A stretch of 64,000 bases of DNA from Rhynchosporium graminicola (GCA_900074885.1 FJUW01000024.1:124001-188000), one strand, 5' to 3'; shown: positions 1 to 13,262, counted from the first letter of the stretch. Numbers and translations are program-made. Notes: generated by a model not told the origin, from the letters alone.

Positions 1-2390
1 TATTCCTCTTATTCTTCTGCGGACTTATCCGTTTGATCCGGCGCCTTTTTTATCTAGTAAGATAAAGCAGTATAGTTTCGGGTTAATAGCAGTAGGAATA
101 TTCTATTTCTCGATAAAAGTTAGATTTATAAAACGTCTTATAGCTCCTGAATTAATAAGTACTTTTATCTTAATACTATTTATTATAACTAGTAAGATTA
201 ACTAATCGAACTCTCTAGTAGCAGTAAGCTCTAAGTATAGTAGTTCTATTACGGAGTAATCACGTGCTTCTTTAATAATTCTCCCTATCGTTTTATCTAA
301 CTAGGTCCTAAGGCCGGGTTCATAAGTAATTAGAGTATAAGGTATATAATAATAGAGATTAACCTACCTATAAATCAGATCTAGTACTATTCTTTAATAA
401 GTAGCTAGTTCTAACGGGTACTATCTTCTCTACTAATAACGTTCCCCTCCTGTTTCCTTAGTAATAGCCTAGGTATTCTTAATTTAAAGGAACTAATCTA
501 ATTGTTCGAATTCTTTTAGTTCCAGTTCTCCTTCGAGGTTGGCTACATAACGATCTAGTCGTTCCTCGATATCCCCGGTATTAACTTAGAATATAATAGT
601 AATAGTATCGTAGTAAGTAACGATATAGTCTATACCCGGGTTAGGTATATTATAGGTTTAGTAATATTCTATAAAATCGGGCTTAGTTCTATTATAAACT
701 TATATTCTTCTTCTATTATTATGATTTCGAAGAGTCTAGTTTTCGTTATTATACGGAAGATTATCGTACAGATAGTTACTTTTATCTATAATATTCTAGC
801 TTTCTTAGTCTTTATCTAGAAGTTTAATTAAGTTCTCTTCGAATTCTTCGCTAGATTTATAAGCTATAAAGTCCTATAAGCTTTATTCTGCGCTAGAAGC
901 TTCTCGGTAATCTGGCTTCCTTTCGGCTAGTCCGAACTCTCTCTTGGGTTTATTCTAGGGTTTCCCTTCCTATTTCTTCTTCTGAGAATAATCACAGGCG
1001 AGGTATCCTAGCTTACTATACGTATAGTATAAGCCCTTCTCTTAGCGTTTATCTTTCTTAGCTTAGCCCTTAGATCCTCTTTTTACTCTATCTATTTCTA
1101 TCGGATTATAATAGTTATATTTATTATTCGAGTAAGGTTAGAAATTTCCTTAATATTTACTATATTATTATAGAAATTAAGGTTTCCGGAGGTAAGTAGG
1201 AGTAAAGTATCTTCTTTTTTCTTTCGCTTATTCCTAGATTTATTTATTAATAGTAATAGACGATTTAATCAGGTCTTCTAAGTTATCTAGTTTATTAGTC
1301 CTAGAAAGCTTATTCTTAATATAGTCCTTAAGGCCCCGGTAGTATTAAGCTCTTAATTTATTATCTGTCTAGTTTAACCGCATAGAGTAGCAGTGGAACT
1401 CAGTAGTATATTCGTGAATAGATCCTCGCTATCGAATTCCGAGTAGGTGCTTCTTAGCTTGTTCTTTCTTATTAGGGTCTCTAAAGACTCCTTTAATAGC
1501 TATAGTGAAGCTTACGACGGTTCGAAAGATAACTTAACTCTTTTTAGTTATAGCGGTAGAATAGGCCCTAGTTAGGTATCGATTAATTAAGTAATTACTT
1601 AAGACCGGTTCGATCCAGTGGGCTGCAGTATTACAGAGGAACGAAGTAATCTATAGTACTTTAAGGGAATCTGCTTCGAACTTATCTCTATTAAAAGCAA
1701 GGTATATTTAGTACTAAAGGATAAATTGACCTAAGTTATTACAGTTTTTATAATAGGTATTAGGCAAGTTGACTCGGGGTAAGGTGACTTTATTAATCTT
1801 TTCTATCTTATTAACTTAGGATCCTTCTCTTATAACTAATCCTTCTTTAGGGGCTATTTTATTCTTACTAATAATACTTCAAGTGAGGTACTTAAAGTGT
1901 AATATTCCTAGTTCTGACTAGTACGCGGTATATAGGCTTATTAGTTAGTATTAGCTATAAAGTAAAGTAAATAAGAAGTTCGGTTCTTAATTGGAATTAA
2001 GACGTTATAAGCAGGTATTAATTGCTATATGAATTTGAGCACGAAGCTCTTATCTAATAGCAGAAGTGCTAGTCTTATATAGAACTTTCGTTCCCTTATG
2101 CTAGCTATATAAGACCGTCTTATAGAGCGCGTAAGCTCTCGCGACCTATCTAGCAGTCTAGCATATCACGTGATCCTGGATCACTTATAGCTATAATACT
2201 ATTATTACTTTAATACAGGTAGACGTATAGTACTACTCGCTGGTTTGTACTATAATTGTGTTAGTGCCTTTCCTCTAATAGTACTAACTCTTTTCTGGTA
2301 TAAAAACTCGTCTGGTATATACCACTGGATAGTACTATCAGTATTCTGGTGCCAGGACGGTTTTGGTGCCAAGAACTATGCTGGTTCGTG
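1..2390 (-). mobile_element. RIP-degraded Ty3/gypsy element, gag end (minus strand)
   Basis: This is AT-rich, TpA-rich sequence without a long ORF. Read on the minus strand, about 1280-1445 gives a Gag-like stretch (RGSIHEYTTEFHCYSMRLN, then YYRGLKDYIK) of the kind found in Ty3/gypsy capsid proteins. About 985-1045 gives a degraded zinc knuckle (..SKLGYLACDYS), where cysteine and histidine codons appear changed to tyrosine. Gag precedes Pol, so the Pol part lies to the left, outside the window, and the 5' end is near 2000-2390. I could not place an LTR or a target duplication, and the border with the copia element at about 2390 is approximate. Confidence 0.6.
980..1900 (-). pseudogene. degraded gypsy Gag with zinc-knuckle remnant
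   Basis: Minus-strand Gag remnant of the left-edge element, interrupted by TAG/TAA codons at places where tryptophan or glutamine codons are expected, as RIP produces. The capsid-like segment is about 1280-1445 and the zinc knuckle remnant about 985-1045. It cannot be translated as it stands. The ends are estimates. Confidence 0.5.
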
Positions 2391-2460
2391 ACAAGCTCTA
2401 CCTCCGGTATAGTATCTAATCATATTTATTGCCGCAGTTTCAGAGAAGTAGCCTATATAG

Positions 2461-2990
2461 GCTAAAAGATAACGTTCTCTCTTAAGAGTTTCTTCTAGTA
2501 ATAACCCAGATACGACCGAGAAGGCTAAATCAGAAGTAACTTTACTTAGTTTAATCGAAGATATTACTAACGAGGCAAGAGTAAGTAACTCTACCGGAAA
2601 GATAGTAAGTTAAGCTCTATATAGTAATAAGTCTATACCTAAGAAAGGAAGCGGCAGAGGAGCTACTAAGCCGGCTAGTAAGGATACTAGGCTGACTTAT
2701 AAGTACTGCAAATAGATATCGCTAAAGTATACTCTAGAGAACTGTTTTATTATTAATAAACAGAAGAAGAAGGAGTTTAAGAAGAAGTCTAGAAAGAAGT
2801 AGATCTTATATACCGAATAGCTAAAGAAGAAAGAGGGAGAGAGTAAGACTAATAAGACTAATAAGAAGAAGACTAGTAGTAGAAAGAAGAAGGATAATGA
2901 TTCTGACGATAGTAGTATCTTCGGCGCAGCCCTTTTACTATATTTCCCTACTATTATAGCTTCTATAGCTATATTCTCTCACTATAATAA
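2461..2990 (+). pseudogene. copia gag remnant with zinc knuckle
   Basis: Lysine-rich coding remnant with the zinc-knuckle-like series K-Y-C-K...T-L-E-N-C-F at about 2703-2755, followed by a basic KKKEFKKKSRKK tract, as in copia Gag C-termini. TAG codons interrupt it. It runs up to the GTCAC duplicated by element A and continues into the protease at 9565. Confidence 0.55.
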
Positions 2991-2995
2991 GTCAC

Positions 2996-3230
2996 TGTGA
3001 CGACTGGTCAGGTTTGGAGGTTTCTCCCTATTAGTAGAAACACTTACTGCTAAGCGAGATTACACGAGTAGAGTTTAGGGGCCCCTTTTTATATATATAC
3101 TTCCCTTCTCCCTCTACTTCTTCACTCCTTAGTTATAGATTCTTAAGTGATTCTTACTACTTCATATTTATAGTAATATAAGATCTTATTACTTAGGTAG
3201 TTTTAAGACCTTTCTAGAGTAAGTGTTATA
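2996..3230 (+). repeat. 5' LTR of gypsy element A
   Basis: Begins TGTGACGACTGG; its end GTGTTATA is the RIP-mutated equivalent of the GCGTCATA end of the 3' copy. Same length (235 bp) as the 3' LTR. Lies directly after TSD GTCAC. Confidence 0.93.
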
Positions 3231-3289
3231 TTATCTATAACTCTTTTACTTATATCTAGGAAGATAGTAAATATCTACTTATATTATAC

Positions 3290-6200
3290 TTCTATGCCTA
3301 GAGCTACTAAACGTAGGAGATTACGCTATACGGAGAAGGCTTATACTAAGTATAAACTTAAAGAATAGTACCTAAACCGAAGTAACCTAAGTCCGATAAA
3401 TCGACTACTAGTTCTCCGACTCCCTCTACCTCCTATTCTTCGGCGACTTATAATACTCGCTATAACTTACCTCTCTTTATAGTAGAGAGTACTCGCGATA
3501 ACGCCTCGTCCGAGTTAAGCTCTCTAACTCCTACTATAATTAACGAACTTACCGAGTTACTAAACCTCTCTGATAATACCCCTATATTAATAGTAACTAT
3601 AAGTAACTTATAGGAAGACCGCGCTTACTAGCTATAAGAGGCAGAAAGGAAGCTCGCGGAGGAGAGATAATTAAATATTAACTTATCTATAGAACTATAT
3701 TAGTTACGGGACGAGTTCTTAGAACTACGCTAATTAATTGCCTAGCGCTCTACTAAGTTTATATTATTTAATAACGTTTAATCGCGTATAATACTACTAC
3801 TATTAATTAAAGAAGATAACGCTACTCTTACGCTTAATAATCGTCGTCGAGAATAATCTACTAGAGGAATATCGTTAATATTATACGCTACGCGTATAGA
3901 GAAGATACTGAACCTTCTAAATAAGCTCTCTAATAGAATCGATTACTCTCTAAAACTCTAGGAAGTATAGATACGTAATGCCCTCTAGTGCTACTCTAGT
4001 TACTTTATCGATAAAGATTACTATAAAGATTAGTTACTTAACTAAACAGAAAGAATAGCTAGAACTTACTTAGAACTCTTATTCTTAGAACTAGAATATA
4101 ATAAAGAAGGCAGTATAACTAATTCACTTGATATAATTACTTAACTTATCTCCTTCTTATCTAATCTATATAACTAATAAACTATAAGAGCTAGCTACTC
4201 CGCGCTAAAGATAAATTATAAGTAGACCTTCTGGACGTTTTACTACGAGTTTTATACGCTAGCTCGTAAAGCTAGAGTAAATAATCAATCGACTCTGAAA
4301 ATAGACTTATAGGAGAAGCTACTTGTATAGTTACGGAAATAGCTCTTCTAATAGTACTAAACGTTAAGGATATTAGAAGAATATATTAAGGCTATATAAG
4401 CTGAAGACTAAGGTTAATTTATTAAAAAGACCTATTATTCCGAGTCTTTAGCTAAGGCTAGCGCGACTCGGGAACGCCCTATAAATACCTTCTTCTAGCG
4501 CTATAGTACTAACTCCTCTTCTTATCTGCAAATTAGTCTTCTTACGCCCGAGAATACTAATACGACTAGTAAATAAGCACTATATTCTATACGAAATAAT
4601 ATACCTTATGTATAATCGCTAGCGAATGCTCCTCGTTATTTTACGCTTACCTTATACTTACGCTTATCGTTAGCTCGACTTAATACTCCGTATCGAATTA
4701 ATATAATTAATACTAATAATAATATTAATAGCGAGTTAGAAGATAATAATAACAAAGAAACGTATAATAACGCTTAGGAATATATTAAACCGCTAGTAAA
4801 AGACTACGCCTAGGGAAAGACTCCTTCTTAGGTAGTATACGAGATATGCGATATCTTAACCTTACGAAGCTTCTTAGTAGTTAATCGTTTACTATACGTG
4901 CTACTCTTACTAAGAATAGACTCTTATATAAGCTACCCGCACTTCTCGATTCTGGAGCTAATAGATACTATTTTATTAATTATTCTTTTCTTAAATCTCT
5001 TTCCTTCTTCTTAAAACTTTTAATTTACTTTCTACTAAACGTAATTCCTATTAAAGGCTTTAATAGCGTTAATAGTAGTACTATTAGTTACTATATAATA
5101 CTTAATTTGATAGTAGATCGTTACGTTTAGGTATTTACCCCTTTTCTTATTATTACTCTTGGAAACTATAGTATTATACTCGGAAGGACCTGGCTTTCGG
5201 AATATTAAGTACTCTTAGATACCTCTAAACAATAGATTATTTAGCTACTATATACTTCTCTTAGTAACGTTTATAGCTCTCCGATCGAGATTAAGGACTT
5301 ATATAAATACCGTACTTATTAGCGCTATTAATACGATACTAACAAACGAAACGAACGCCTTAATTAGTTCTGGGAAGCGTACGAGGAATAGCGAAGCGCA
5401 GCTAACTCTCTTATTAATATTCGAGCTATTATTAATTCTATCTCTATTATTAAACGACTATTACTAGCTCGGAAGCGTATTTCTAGGGAGACTTATAGCT
5501 ATAAAAACATCTAAAACTCTCCCCTAGAGAGTGTTCTATAGGTAATTAACCCTCTATTACTACTACTGATTAGTTAGGACCGTTTCTCCGGCGTTTATAT
5601 TACTTATTATAAATACGATAAGCTTAAGTGTTTATTATCTGAAGAATAAGAATAGAGTAGTAAAGAGAAGTCTTTATACTCTAGAGAAGCTACTAATACA
5701 CGGCCGAAGTACGTACGATTCAGTGATATTATTACTTATATCCCGCGTGAATCTCTACTTTAACCCTAATTAGAAGTCTTTATATTAAAGACCTATATAT
5801 AAGACTACGCCCGTGTAATTTATACTATAGATTAATAGTTACTCGGAATACCGTCTCGCGACTTAATAGAAGCTACTTAAAGTATAAATATAGCTATTAC
5901 GATATTTCGGAAGCGACTAAGATTACCTCGTATGCTTAGACCTCTTTTAGAGCCTCTTGCGCTAGAGATTTATATAATTAGTAGCTTAGCTTTCTATCTC
6001 TTATATAAACGCTAGAAGTCTTCTAACGATAAGATCTTCTCTACTACTTTTCACGAGATAGATAAGCTTCTTAATAACTGAATCGCAGTTTAGTAATATA
6101 ATACTACTATCGTATCTTTGATTATCGACTTTACGGAATATCGTAAAACTGCCTAGTAATTTGCTATTAGCTTAAGCGAATTAGATTCAGAACTATAGAT

Positions 6201-9200
6201 CCCTTACGAGTATAGCTAGTAGGTATACGTCTTTTCTAAGGAAGCTAGCGATATTCTCTCTTCTTATCGCTTATACGATTACCGAATTAAGCTTAAGGAA
6301 GGGGCCGAGAAGAGCCTTAAATACTTCCTCTTATATAAGATATCGGCTGAAGAACTTAAAGTCGTTAAGGTGTATATTACTAATAACTTAGCTAAAGGTT
6401 TTATTAAACTTTCTTAAGTACTATACGCTATACTTATTCTTTTCGTTAAGAAAGCTAATAGAAGTCTAAGATTCTATATTAACTTTCGCGCACTTAATAA
6501 CCTTACGAGGAAGGATTAATATCTATTACTATTAATCGATAAAACGCTAGCTAGAATCTCTACTGCTAAGATATTCACTAAACTAGATATTCGCTAGGAG
6601 TTCTACCGAATTCGAATAGATCTAGCCTCTGAAGAGTATATGACTTTCCGGACCTATTATAGCGTATATAAGTATAAAGTACTCCCTTTCAGTCTAACTA
6701 ACGGCCCTACGACGTACTAGCGATATATAAATAATATCTTATTCGATTACTTAGACGACTTCTATATAGTATATCTAGACGATATTCTGATCTACTCTAA
6801 TGACCTACTATAGTATTAATTATATATATATAAGGTACTATAACGATTATAAGACGCTAGATTATAAGCTAACCTTAAGAAGTGTGAATTCAATATTACT
6901 TGTACTAAATACCTTAGATTTATTATCTCTACTTCTAGGATCGAGGTAGACCCTAAGAAGATTAATATTATATAATCTTGGAATTACCTAACTATAGTTA
7001 AGGGCGTATAATCGTTCTTAGGCTTTTATAACTTCTACTAACGATTTATTAAGGACTACGGAATTATTATAAAACCTCTTATATAACTTACTAAAAACAA
7101 CGTGTTATTTCGGTTCACTAGGGAGTATAAAGATACTTTTGATTACCTAAAGCACGCTCTTACTTCGGTACTACTCCTCTACTACTATTAGTAATATCTA
7201 CCTTATATAATTAAAATAGACGCTAGTAATAGAGTAATAGCAGGTATACTATCGTAATAGTACGACGAAAACTAGTTCCTAGTAGCTTACTTCTCTAAGA
7301 TTATATTACCTACTAAGCTTAATTACGCTATTTATAATAAGGAAATACTTGTAATTATATGATCTTTTAGTAACTAGAGATCTGAGCTCGTAGGTATACT
7401 ATATTAGATCCGCGTCGTTACTGATTATAAAGCTCTTAAGTACTTTATAACCTCTAAATAGCTGAACGCACGATAAGCCCGATAAGCTAAGCTACTCGCA
7501 GATTATAACTTTATAATTACTTATTAACCTAGGAAGTATAATCTACTCGCTAATACTCTCTCTTATAAAACAGATAAATTAGACGACTAGAATAATGCTA
7601 AAAGAACCTAGCGTTTATAGTAGCTACTACGCGAAGACTAAATCGATCTAGTATTACTTATAAGTAACCTCCGGAATAGCTCTGACTCTATAAATAACTT
7701 TAAGCTTATTAACGCCTTAGAAGTCGCTGACTTATCGCTAGTCTTTTCTATAGTATAGTAAGTACTTAACGCTAATCGTATTACGCTATTACTCTAAGTA
7801 CTACGGAAATAAGCTCTCTCTGCTACTCCTAGAAAACTAACTATAGAAAAAGATCTTCTACTCTATAAAGGAAGACTAATCGTACTTAACGTTTTATACT
7901 TTCGTACGCTACTTATACGCGAAGTATACGACTGATTAGAGATTACTTATCTAAGTGTAAAGAAGACCTTATAACTACTAGTATTATAATACTAGTAGTA
8001 TAGAATCGCTTTAACTATTAATTAGTACTACTGTAACTATTATACTTACTAACGAATTCAAGTGCTACGCGATAAGAAACCGGGCCTCCTCTAACCTCTA
8101 CTTATACTATCACGTCTATAGGAGTATATTATAGTCGACTACTATAGCTTTAACTATGATAAATATAGCTATAATAACGTTCTTATATTTATTGACTGTT
8201 TTAGTAAATAAGTAATTAGTATTCTATACTGAAAGACCTCCGATACGCGCGACCTTATAAAGCTTTACTTATACTACGTATATTACTATTTCGGAGCTCT
8301 ATTAATAATTACCTCTAATAGAGAGCCTTAATTCGTTTCCTATTTTTAGACTATAGTTATTATAATTCTTAGTACTAAAAGATAACTTTCTATAGTAGAC
8401 TACCTGTAAACAGATAGCTAAACAGAGATCTATAACTAATATCTCTAACGCAGATTACGACTTTTTATCTCTTACTATTAAAATAACTAATCGGAATTCT
8501 TACATATTATAAACTAAACCTAGATAACTCTCCCTTACGAATCCCTTAGAGGTCTCTTACTCTTTAAAGTCGTTTATAGATATATACCCCGTGTTAATTA
8601 GAATTAGAAAGACTTATCTAACTCTATTATACTTATTAATAAGTTAAATACTTAGTAAGCTCTAGATTATGCTAATTATCTGCGCGATACTTAGACTACT
8701 GCTTAATTAAGCCTCTAACGTGTATAAGCTAAGATATCCTAATCCTATAATAGCTTAAACTATAAAGTCGACTTTACTATAGACGACCTTATCTAGCTAG
8801 ATATATGCTACTTTACGAGTACTCGACTTAGTAAAAAACTCGACTTCTTGACTAATAGACTCTTCTATATAATTAAAAAGGTCGGAAGCTCTTATCGTCT
8901 AGAGCTCCCTACTAGTATGAAAGTATATAACGTATTCCCTGCTACTAAGCTATAGAAGTATCTAAACGACTCCTTACTAAGATAAACCTTACTACTGCTA
9001 CTACTTATTAATATTACTAGTAAAGATAAATAGGAGATTAAAGATATACTTACGTGCTATAAGTAGTGTAGTAGCTTCTTATACCGAGTTTCCTAGTTAA
9101 ATTAAGATATCGATCTTATATAGTATAACGCTATAGACGTTAAATACGCTCCCGCTAAGCTATAATAATTCCACTTTAATAACCTAACGTAAGCTGGACC

Positions 9201-9288
9201 TCCTGCTAGATTACCTGATTAGCTGAAAGCTTTCTACGATAGAATTGATAATTACGACTACCTTGATAGTAATAAGGAAATAGACTAA
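3290..9288 (+). pseudogene. gag-pol remnant of element A
   Basis: Coding remnant with Gag, aspartic protease, RT, RNase H, integrase and chromodomain in gypsy order. The RT catalytic YLDD is intact in sequence, but premature TAG/TAA codons throughout prevent translation. The chromodomain-like C-terminus reads DILTCYK..., LYRVS.LN.DIDLI.YN, DVKYAPAKL, and the reading ends ..NKEID followed by TAA at 9286-9288, just before the hairpin and polypurine tract. Confidence 0.85.
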
Positions 9289-9289
9289 C

Positions 9290-9303
9290 GCTCGAGGGCG
9301 AGC
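9290..9303 (+). other. hairpin preceding the polypurine tract of element A
   Basis: GCTCG-AGGG-CGAGC: 5-bp stem with a 4-nt loop, placed between the pol stop codon and the purine run AGAGGGGGGAG that precedes the 3' LTR. Equivalents occur in elements B, C and E. Confidence 0.6.
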
Positions 9304-9324
9304 TTTTTTCAGAGGGGGGAGTAA

Positions 9325-9559
9325 TATAAAAAATAGTAAGGTTTAGAGGTTTCTCCCTATTAGTAGAAATACTTACTGCTAAGCGAGATTACACGAGTAG
9401 AGTTTAGGGGCCCCTTTTCATATATATACTTCCCTTCTCTCTCTACTTCTTTACTCCTTAGTTATAGATTCTTAAGTGATTCTTACTACTTCATATTTAT
9501 AGTAATATGAGATCTTATTACTTAGGTAGTTTTGAGACCTTTCTAGAGCAAGCGTCATA
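9325..9559 (+). repeat. 3' LTR of gypsy element A
   Basis: 235 bp, aligning over its length with 2996-3230. Most differences are transitions, though the first 17 bases also include a few C-to-A changes not explained by RIP. Followed by TSD GTCAC. Confidence 0.92.
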
Positions 9560-9564
9560 GTCAC

Positions 9565-12164
9565 GATAGCTCTTCGATACTGGCGCTACGGAGCATATAT
9601 CTAACGACCTTTCTAAATTTACCTTATATACACTAAAAGACGACTTACCCTATATGCTTACTATTAATAGGCCGTTACGCCTTACCGGGATTAGAAGTTA
9701 TACGATTAAGGCGATAAAGACCGACGGTATAGTACGTATATTAGAGTGCTATAATACACTATATATCCCGTAGTCTCTAGTCTGCTTATACTCCGGTTCT
9801 AAATTAAATAAATTAGGAGGTTATTTACGTAGTTCTGTTCTCTATATATCTAAGGAGAAGGAGATCTATATAATTAATAAGAATCTATTTATTATTAAAG
9901 AAGAGACGACCTCCGGCGCAGGGTACGCTAGCTTTCCGGGTTTAAGCTTACCTGCAGCAGTAGAGCAAGCTATAGTCGATATAGAGCTTTAGTATAGACG
10001 TATATATCACGCTAGCTTTAACGTAGTACGACGCACTTAATCTATAGTTACTAGTATGAAGTTTACAGAGCTTAAGACTAGTAGAACTCGCCTTTGCGTA
10101 CTATATGAGAAAGGCCGACCTATTCGGAAGGTTAATAAGGTATCGGCACGTGCACGACCTACTAGATCGATAGATAAAATCTATATAGATATAGTACACC
10201 TTAAACCTAAGGGTCTAAATAGTTACTCTTACGCCTCTATCTTCTTATGCGCCTATTCGACTAGAAAGTAGGCTTTTACCTACGCTAAGAAGTCGGATAT
10301 ATACCTAGCTAATTAAAAGCTAATTATGTTAGCTGAAATATAATATTACTATAAAATTAAGGTATAGAGATATAATAGGAGTAAGGAGTACTCTCCCTCT
10401 TAGATAAAAGAGCTTGCTAACTACCTTGGAATACTACTAGAGGAGTCTACTTCGTATACTCTAGAGTAAGATAGAAGAGCTAAACGCTTTATACGTACGA
10501 TTATCGAGAAAGTACGTATAGTTATAGTAGACTAGAATATACCTGATTATATATAGCCGGAAATTCTACTCGCCTATATATATATCGCTAACCTTACCTC
10601 TACTTCTAGAGTAGAAAGGAAGACTCCTTTTAAGTGCTTCTAAGACGATATTAAACTAAGGGTGAACTATACTCCCTCTATTAAGTATCTTCGTGTATTA
10701 GGATATCTAGTCTTTATACTAATTAATAAGGAGAAGAGAGTCTAGAGCTATAAGGTAGCTCTTAGAGCTAAAAAGGGTATTCTAGTAGGATTTAAAGGTT
10801 ATAATATCTATAGATACTTAGTTAATAGAAAGGTAGTTCGTACCTCTTATCTACGATTTGATAAAGATAGTTTAGTTATAGAACCTCACGAAGAAGACGC
10901 TATAATAATACCTTAAACTAGGGGTAATAATTCTATTAATACTTTAAGTCAAAATCAAGACGTCGAGGTTACTAGCGCTACTACTCCTGATATAAGTATC
11001 ATAAGCTAAGATAAGGATTCCGAAGTCGAAATCGATAGTACGGAAGATACTGAGTCTATAGTTAAGGACGAAGTTCTAGTACTAGAGGTCGATATTCCGG
11101 AGCAAATTACTATATAAAAGAAGCGTAGTAAGCCTCCTGGATCTAAGAACTATATGCCGGAGTATGTCCCTAGAGCTATACGCTCTAGCCGTAATAATCC
11201 GACTCTAATTTCGACGCCTAAGGCAACCCCGGAACTAAATAATAGCTACTCTTATACTATCTCTCTATTAGAAGAAGTACTAGAGAGTACTAGTCAGTAT
11301 CGACTCGCCTTTTATACGGCTTAAGAAGAGTCTCTATTCTTAGATAATCCGACTACTTTAGATCAGGCTATAAAGAGAGCTAATTAGCCAGAATAGAAGA
11401 AGGCGATTATTAAGGAATACTGATCTCTTAAAGAGAAGTCGACTTGGAAGACTATAAGTCGCTCTGATATACTAAAAGGGTATAGAGTACTAGGTTCTCG
11501 TCTAGTTTTCAAGACTAAGAGAGATATAGATAGCAAAATCGATAAATATAAGGTCAGATTTATAGTCTAAGGTAATAAATAACGATTTAGTCAAAATTAC
11601 AATAAGAAGTATACCGGAGTCTATAAATCTTCTACTTAGAAGATAAGCTTAGCAGTTATAGCGGAGTACGACTTAGAAGTCGAATAGTTTAATATAGTAA
11701 TAGTATTCTTATATAGTAAAGCTAATACCTAGATATATATCAAATTGCTGCTATTTTATAGATAATTTGGGCGTAGACTCATAGACGATAAATATATACT
11801 CTTACTAAAGGCTCTATATAGTCTGAAGCAGTCTCCACGTCTCTAGTAAGAGACCTTACGTAAGGAGTTTAGTATTATTAACTTTATACCTTTATAAACT
11901 GATAATTACGTATATATTAACTGAGAAACTAGAATAATTATCATTACCTATATTAACGATTTTCTAGTTATCTTAAAGGCTAGAATAGCTCTTAAAGAGC
12001 TTAAGAAGAAGATTCTTATTATATTCGATATTCTACTAGCTAGACTAGCTAAATACTTCTTTAGCGTCAGAATTATATATAATAGAGAGAAGAAGACGAT
12101 TTCTCTTTGCTAAGATACGTATATCGATAAGATATTAGATCGATTTAGAATAACTAACTATAAG
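9565..12164 (+). pseudogene. copia pol remnant: protease, integrase, reverse transcriptase
   Basis: Starts directly after element A and its TSD with the protease motif FDTGATEH. The one longer open segment (10056-10271) covers the GAG-pre-integrase/integrase start (..RLCVLYEKGRP.., IYIDIVHLKPKG). RT motifs LYSLKQSPR (about 11810) and TYINDFLVI (about 11945, with N in place of the usual second catalytic D) follow. Numerous in-frame stops. Continues after element E at 13470. Confidence 0.8.
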
Positions 12165-12366
12165 TATGACGGCGCATAGTATACGTGGCAGATACGGGCC
12201 AGTATCGGTGCCTTAGGCATACCCTCCTTATATATATAGAAGGTGCAGACTCCTTCAGAGCTCTATATCTTTCTGTTTCCTTCGTACTAGACTATATAAG
12301 ATCGCTCTTAGCCTTCCTACTTATTTATTCTTACTTATATACTGCCTTAAGTCTTATATCGTTATA
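12165..12366 (+). repeat. 5' LTR of element E
   Basis: 202 bp, begins TATGACGGCG (probably once TGTGACGGCG) and ends TCGTTATA. Contains a TATATATAGAAGGTGC segment like a core promoter. The 61-codon open frame across it is an incidental reading of the LTR, not a gene. Confidence 0.9.
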
Positions 12367-13224
12367 TTAAACAGAAAGATTAAGACCGCCGGGGATAATA
12401 TTAAATAATATCTCACCTAGAAAACTCGATTCGGACGTACGACTTCGACTATTAGGGAGCTCTTCGCTGAGTTATCTCTACTTACCTTGGATTTTTGTAC
12501 TTCGGAATCATACGGAAACAGTTAGTACTATTAATTACGAATTCGATAGTTAGGTTTTCAAAAGAGCTAAGATTCTAGAGATCTCTCGGATAGCTAGGAA
12601 TTTGAACGTAATTCAGCCTCAGAAGCACTAGTATTACTGCGAAGTCACTCTCGGATACTTCGAAACTCGTTCCTTCGTGCGTACGAAGTAAAACAGCGGA
12701 CGAATTTTAGGTGGAAACTTCCCTATAAGCCCTAATATTTATTAACCCCTTACCTGACTTCAACCTTCCGAAAGTAGCTCTAATAGCGAAAAACCTTGCT
12801 TTTAGGCTAGGACGAAGTAGCTTATTACCCTAGCGGAAATTACCAGAATCCGACTCGTAACCCCTGTACCTCGGTATAATTTATCCCCCTTAGTAGAATC
12901 GACCTCCCTCTACTAGAACCTTTAATTTAACACTTTCTATATCTACTTAATAAAGATATCTGACTCTCCTTGATCTTTTAGCTTCTTTGGAATTCGATTT
13001 GGACTTTCGTTTCTTTCGTAACCTTTAAGTGTTTCAATTACTCGCTTAGCCTCGCTTATTTAGTAAAACTCGGTATTATAATTACCGGAGATTGCGTTTC
13101 CCTCTGCAGAAGAGATGATCTCGGTACTGAATTAGTATCTACGGTTTCGGTTTAATAGAATAATTAGAAGTTATTATATTTAACTACGTTTTATACCTAC
13201 TTTGTTTCCTTTGTTCAATTCTTC

Positions 13225-13244
13225 AAGGCTCGAGGGCGAGCCTT
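13225..13244 (+). other. 8-bp-stem hairpin before the polypurine tract of element E
   Basis: AAGGCTCG-AGGG-CGAGCCTT, a perfect 8-bp stem with loop AGGG, six bases before the purine run GGAAGGGGG. It is the longest stem among the four copies. Confidence 0.6.
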
Positions 13245-13262
13245 TATCTTGGAAGGGGGTAA

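Larger units (their letters stand above)
2996..9559 (+). mobile_element. Ty3/gypsy chromovirus element A, 6564 bp, TSD GTCAC
   Basis: A complete but RIP-inactivated LTR retrotransposon. Two 235-bp LTRs (2996-3230 and 9325-9559) flank it, and the 5-bp duplication GTCAC is at 2991-2995 and 9560-9564. Internal order is gag (from about 3290), protease (LLDSGAN around 4948), RT (VYLDDILIYSN at 6769-6801), RNase H, integrase (VDYYSFNYDKYSYNNVLIFI around 8130-8200) and a C-terminal chromodomain remnant (about 9040-9180). RT before integrase defines Ty3/gypsy, and the chromodomain places it among chromoviruses, which target chromatin marks. It is the same family as element B but with slightly shorter LTRs (235 against 243 bp). 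Confidence 0.92.

Noticed and set aside
2161..2400. Possible 5' LTR of the copia element
   Set aside because: I compared it by eye with 14230-14660 and saw no shared segment beyond CACGTGAT, so I do not call an LTR pair.
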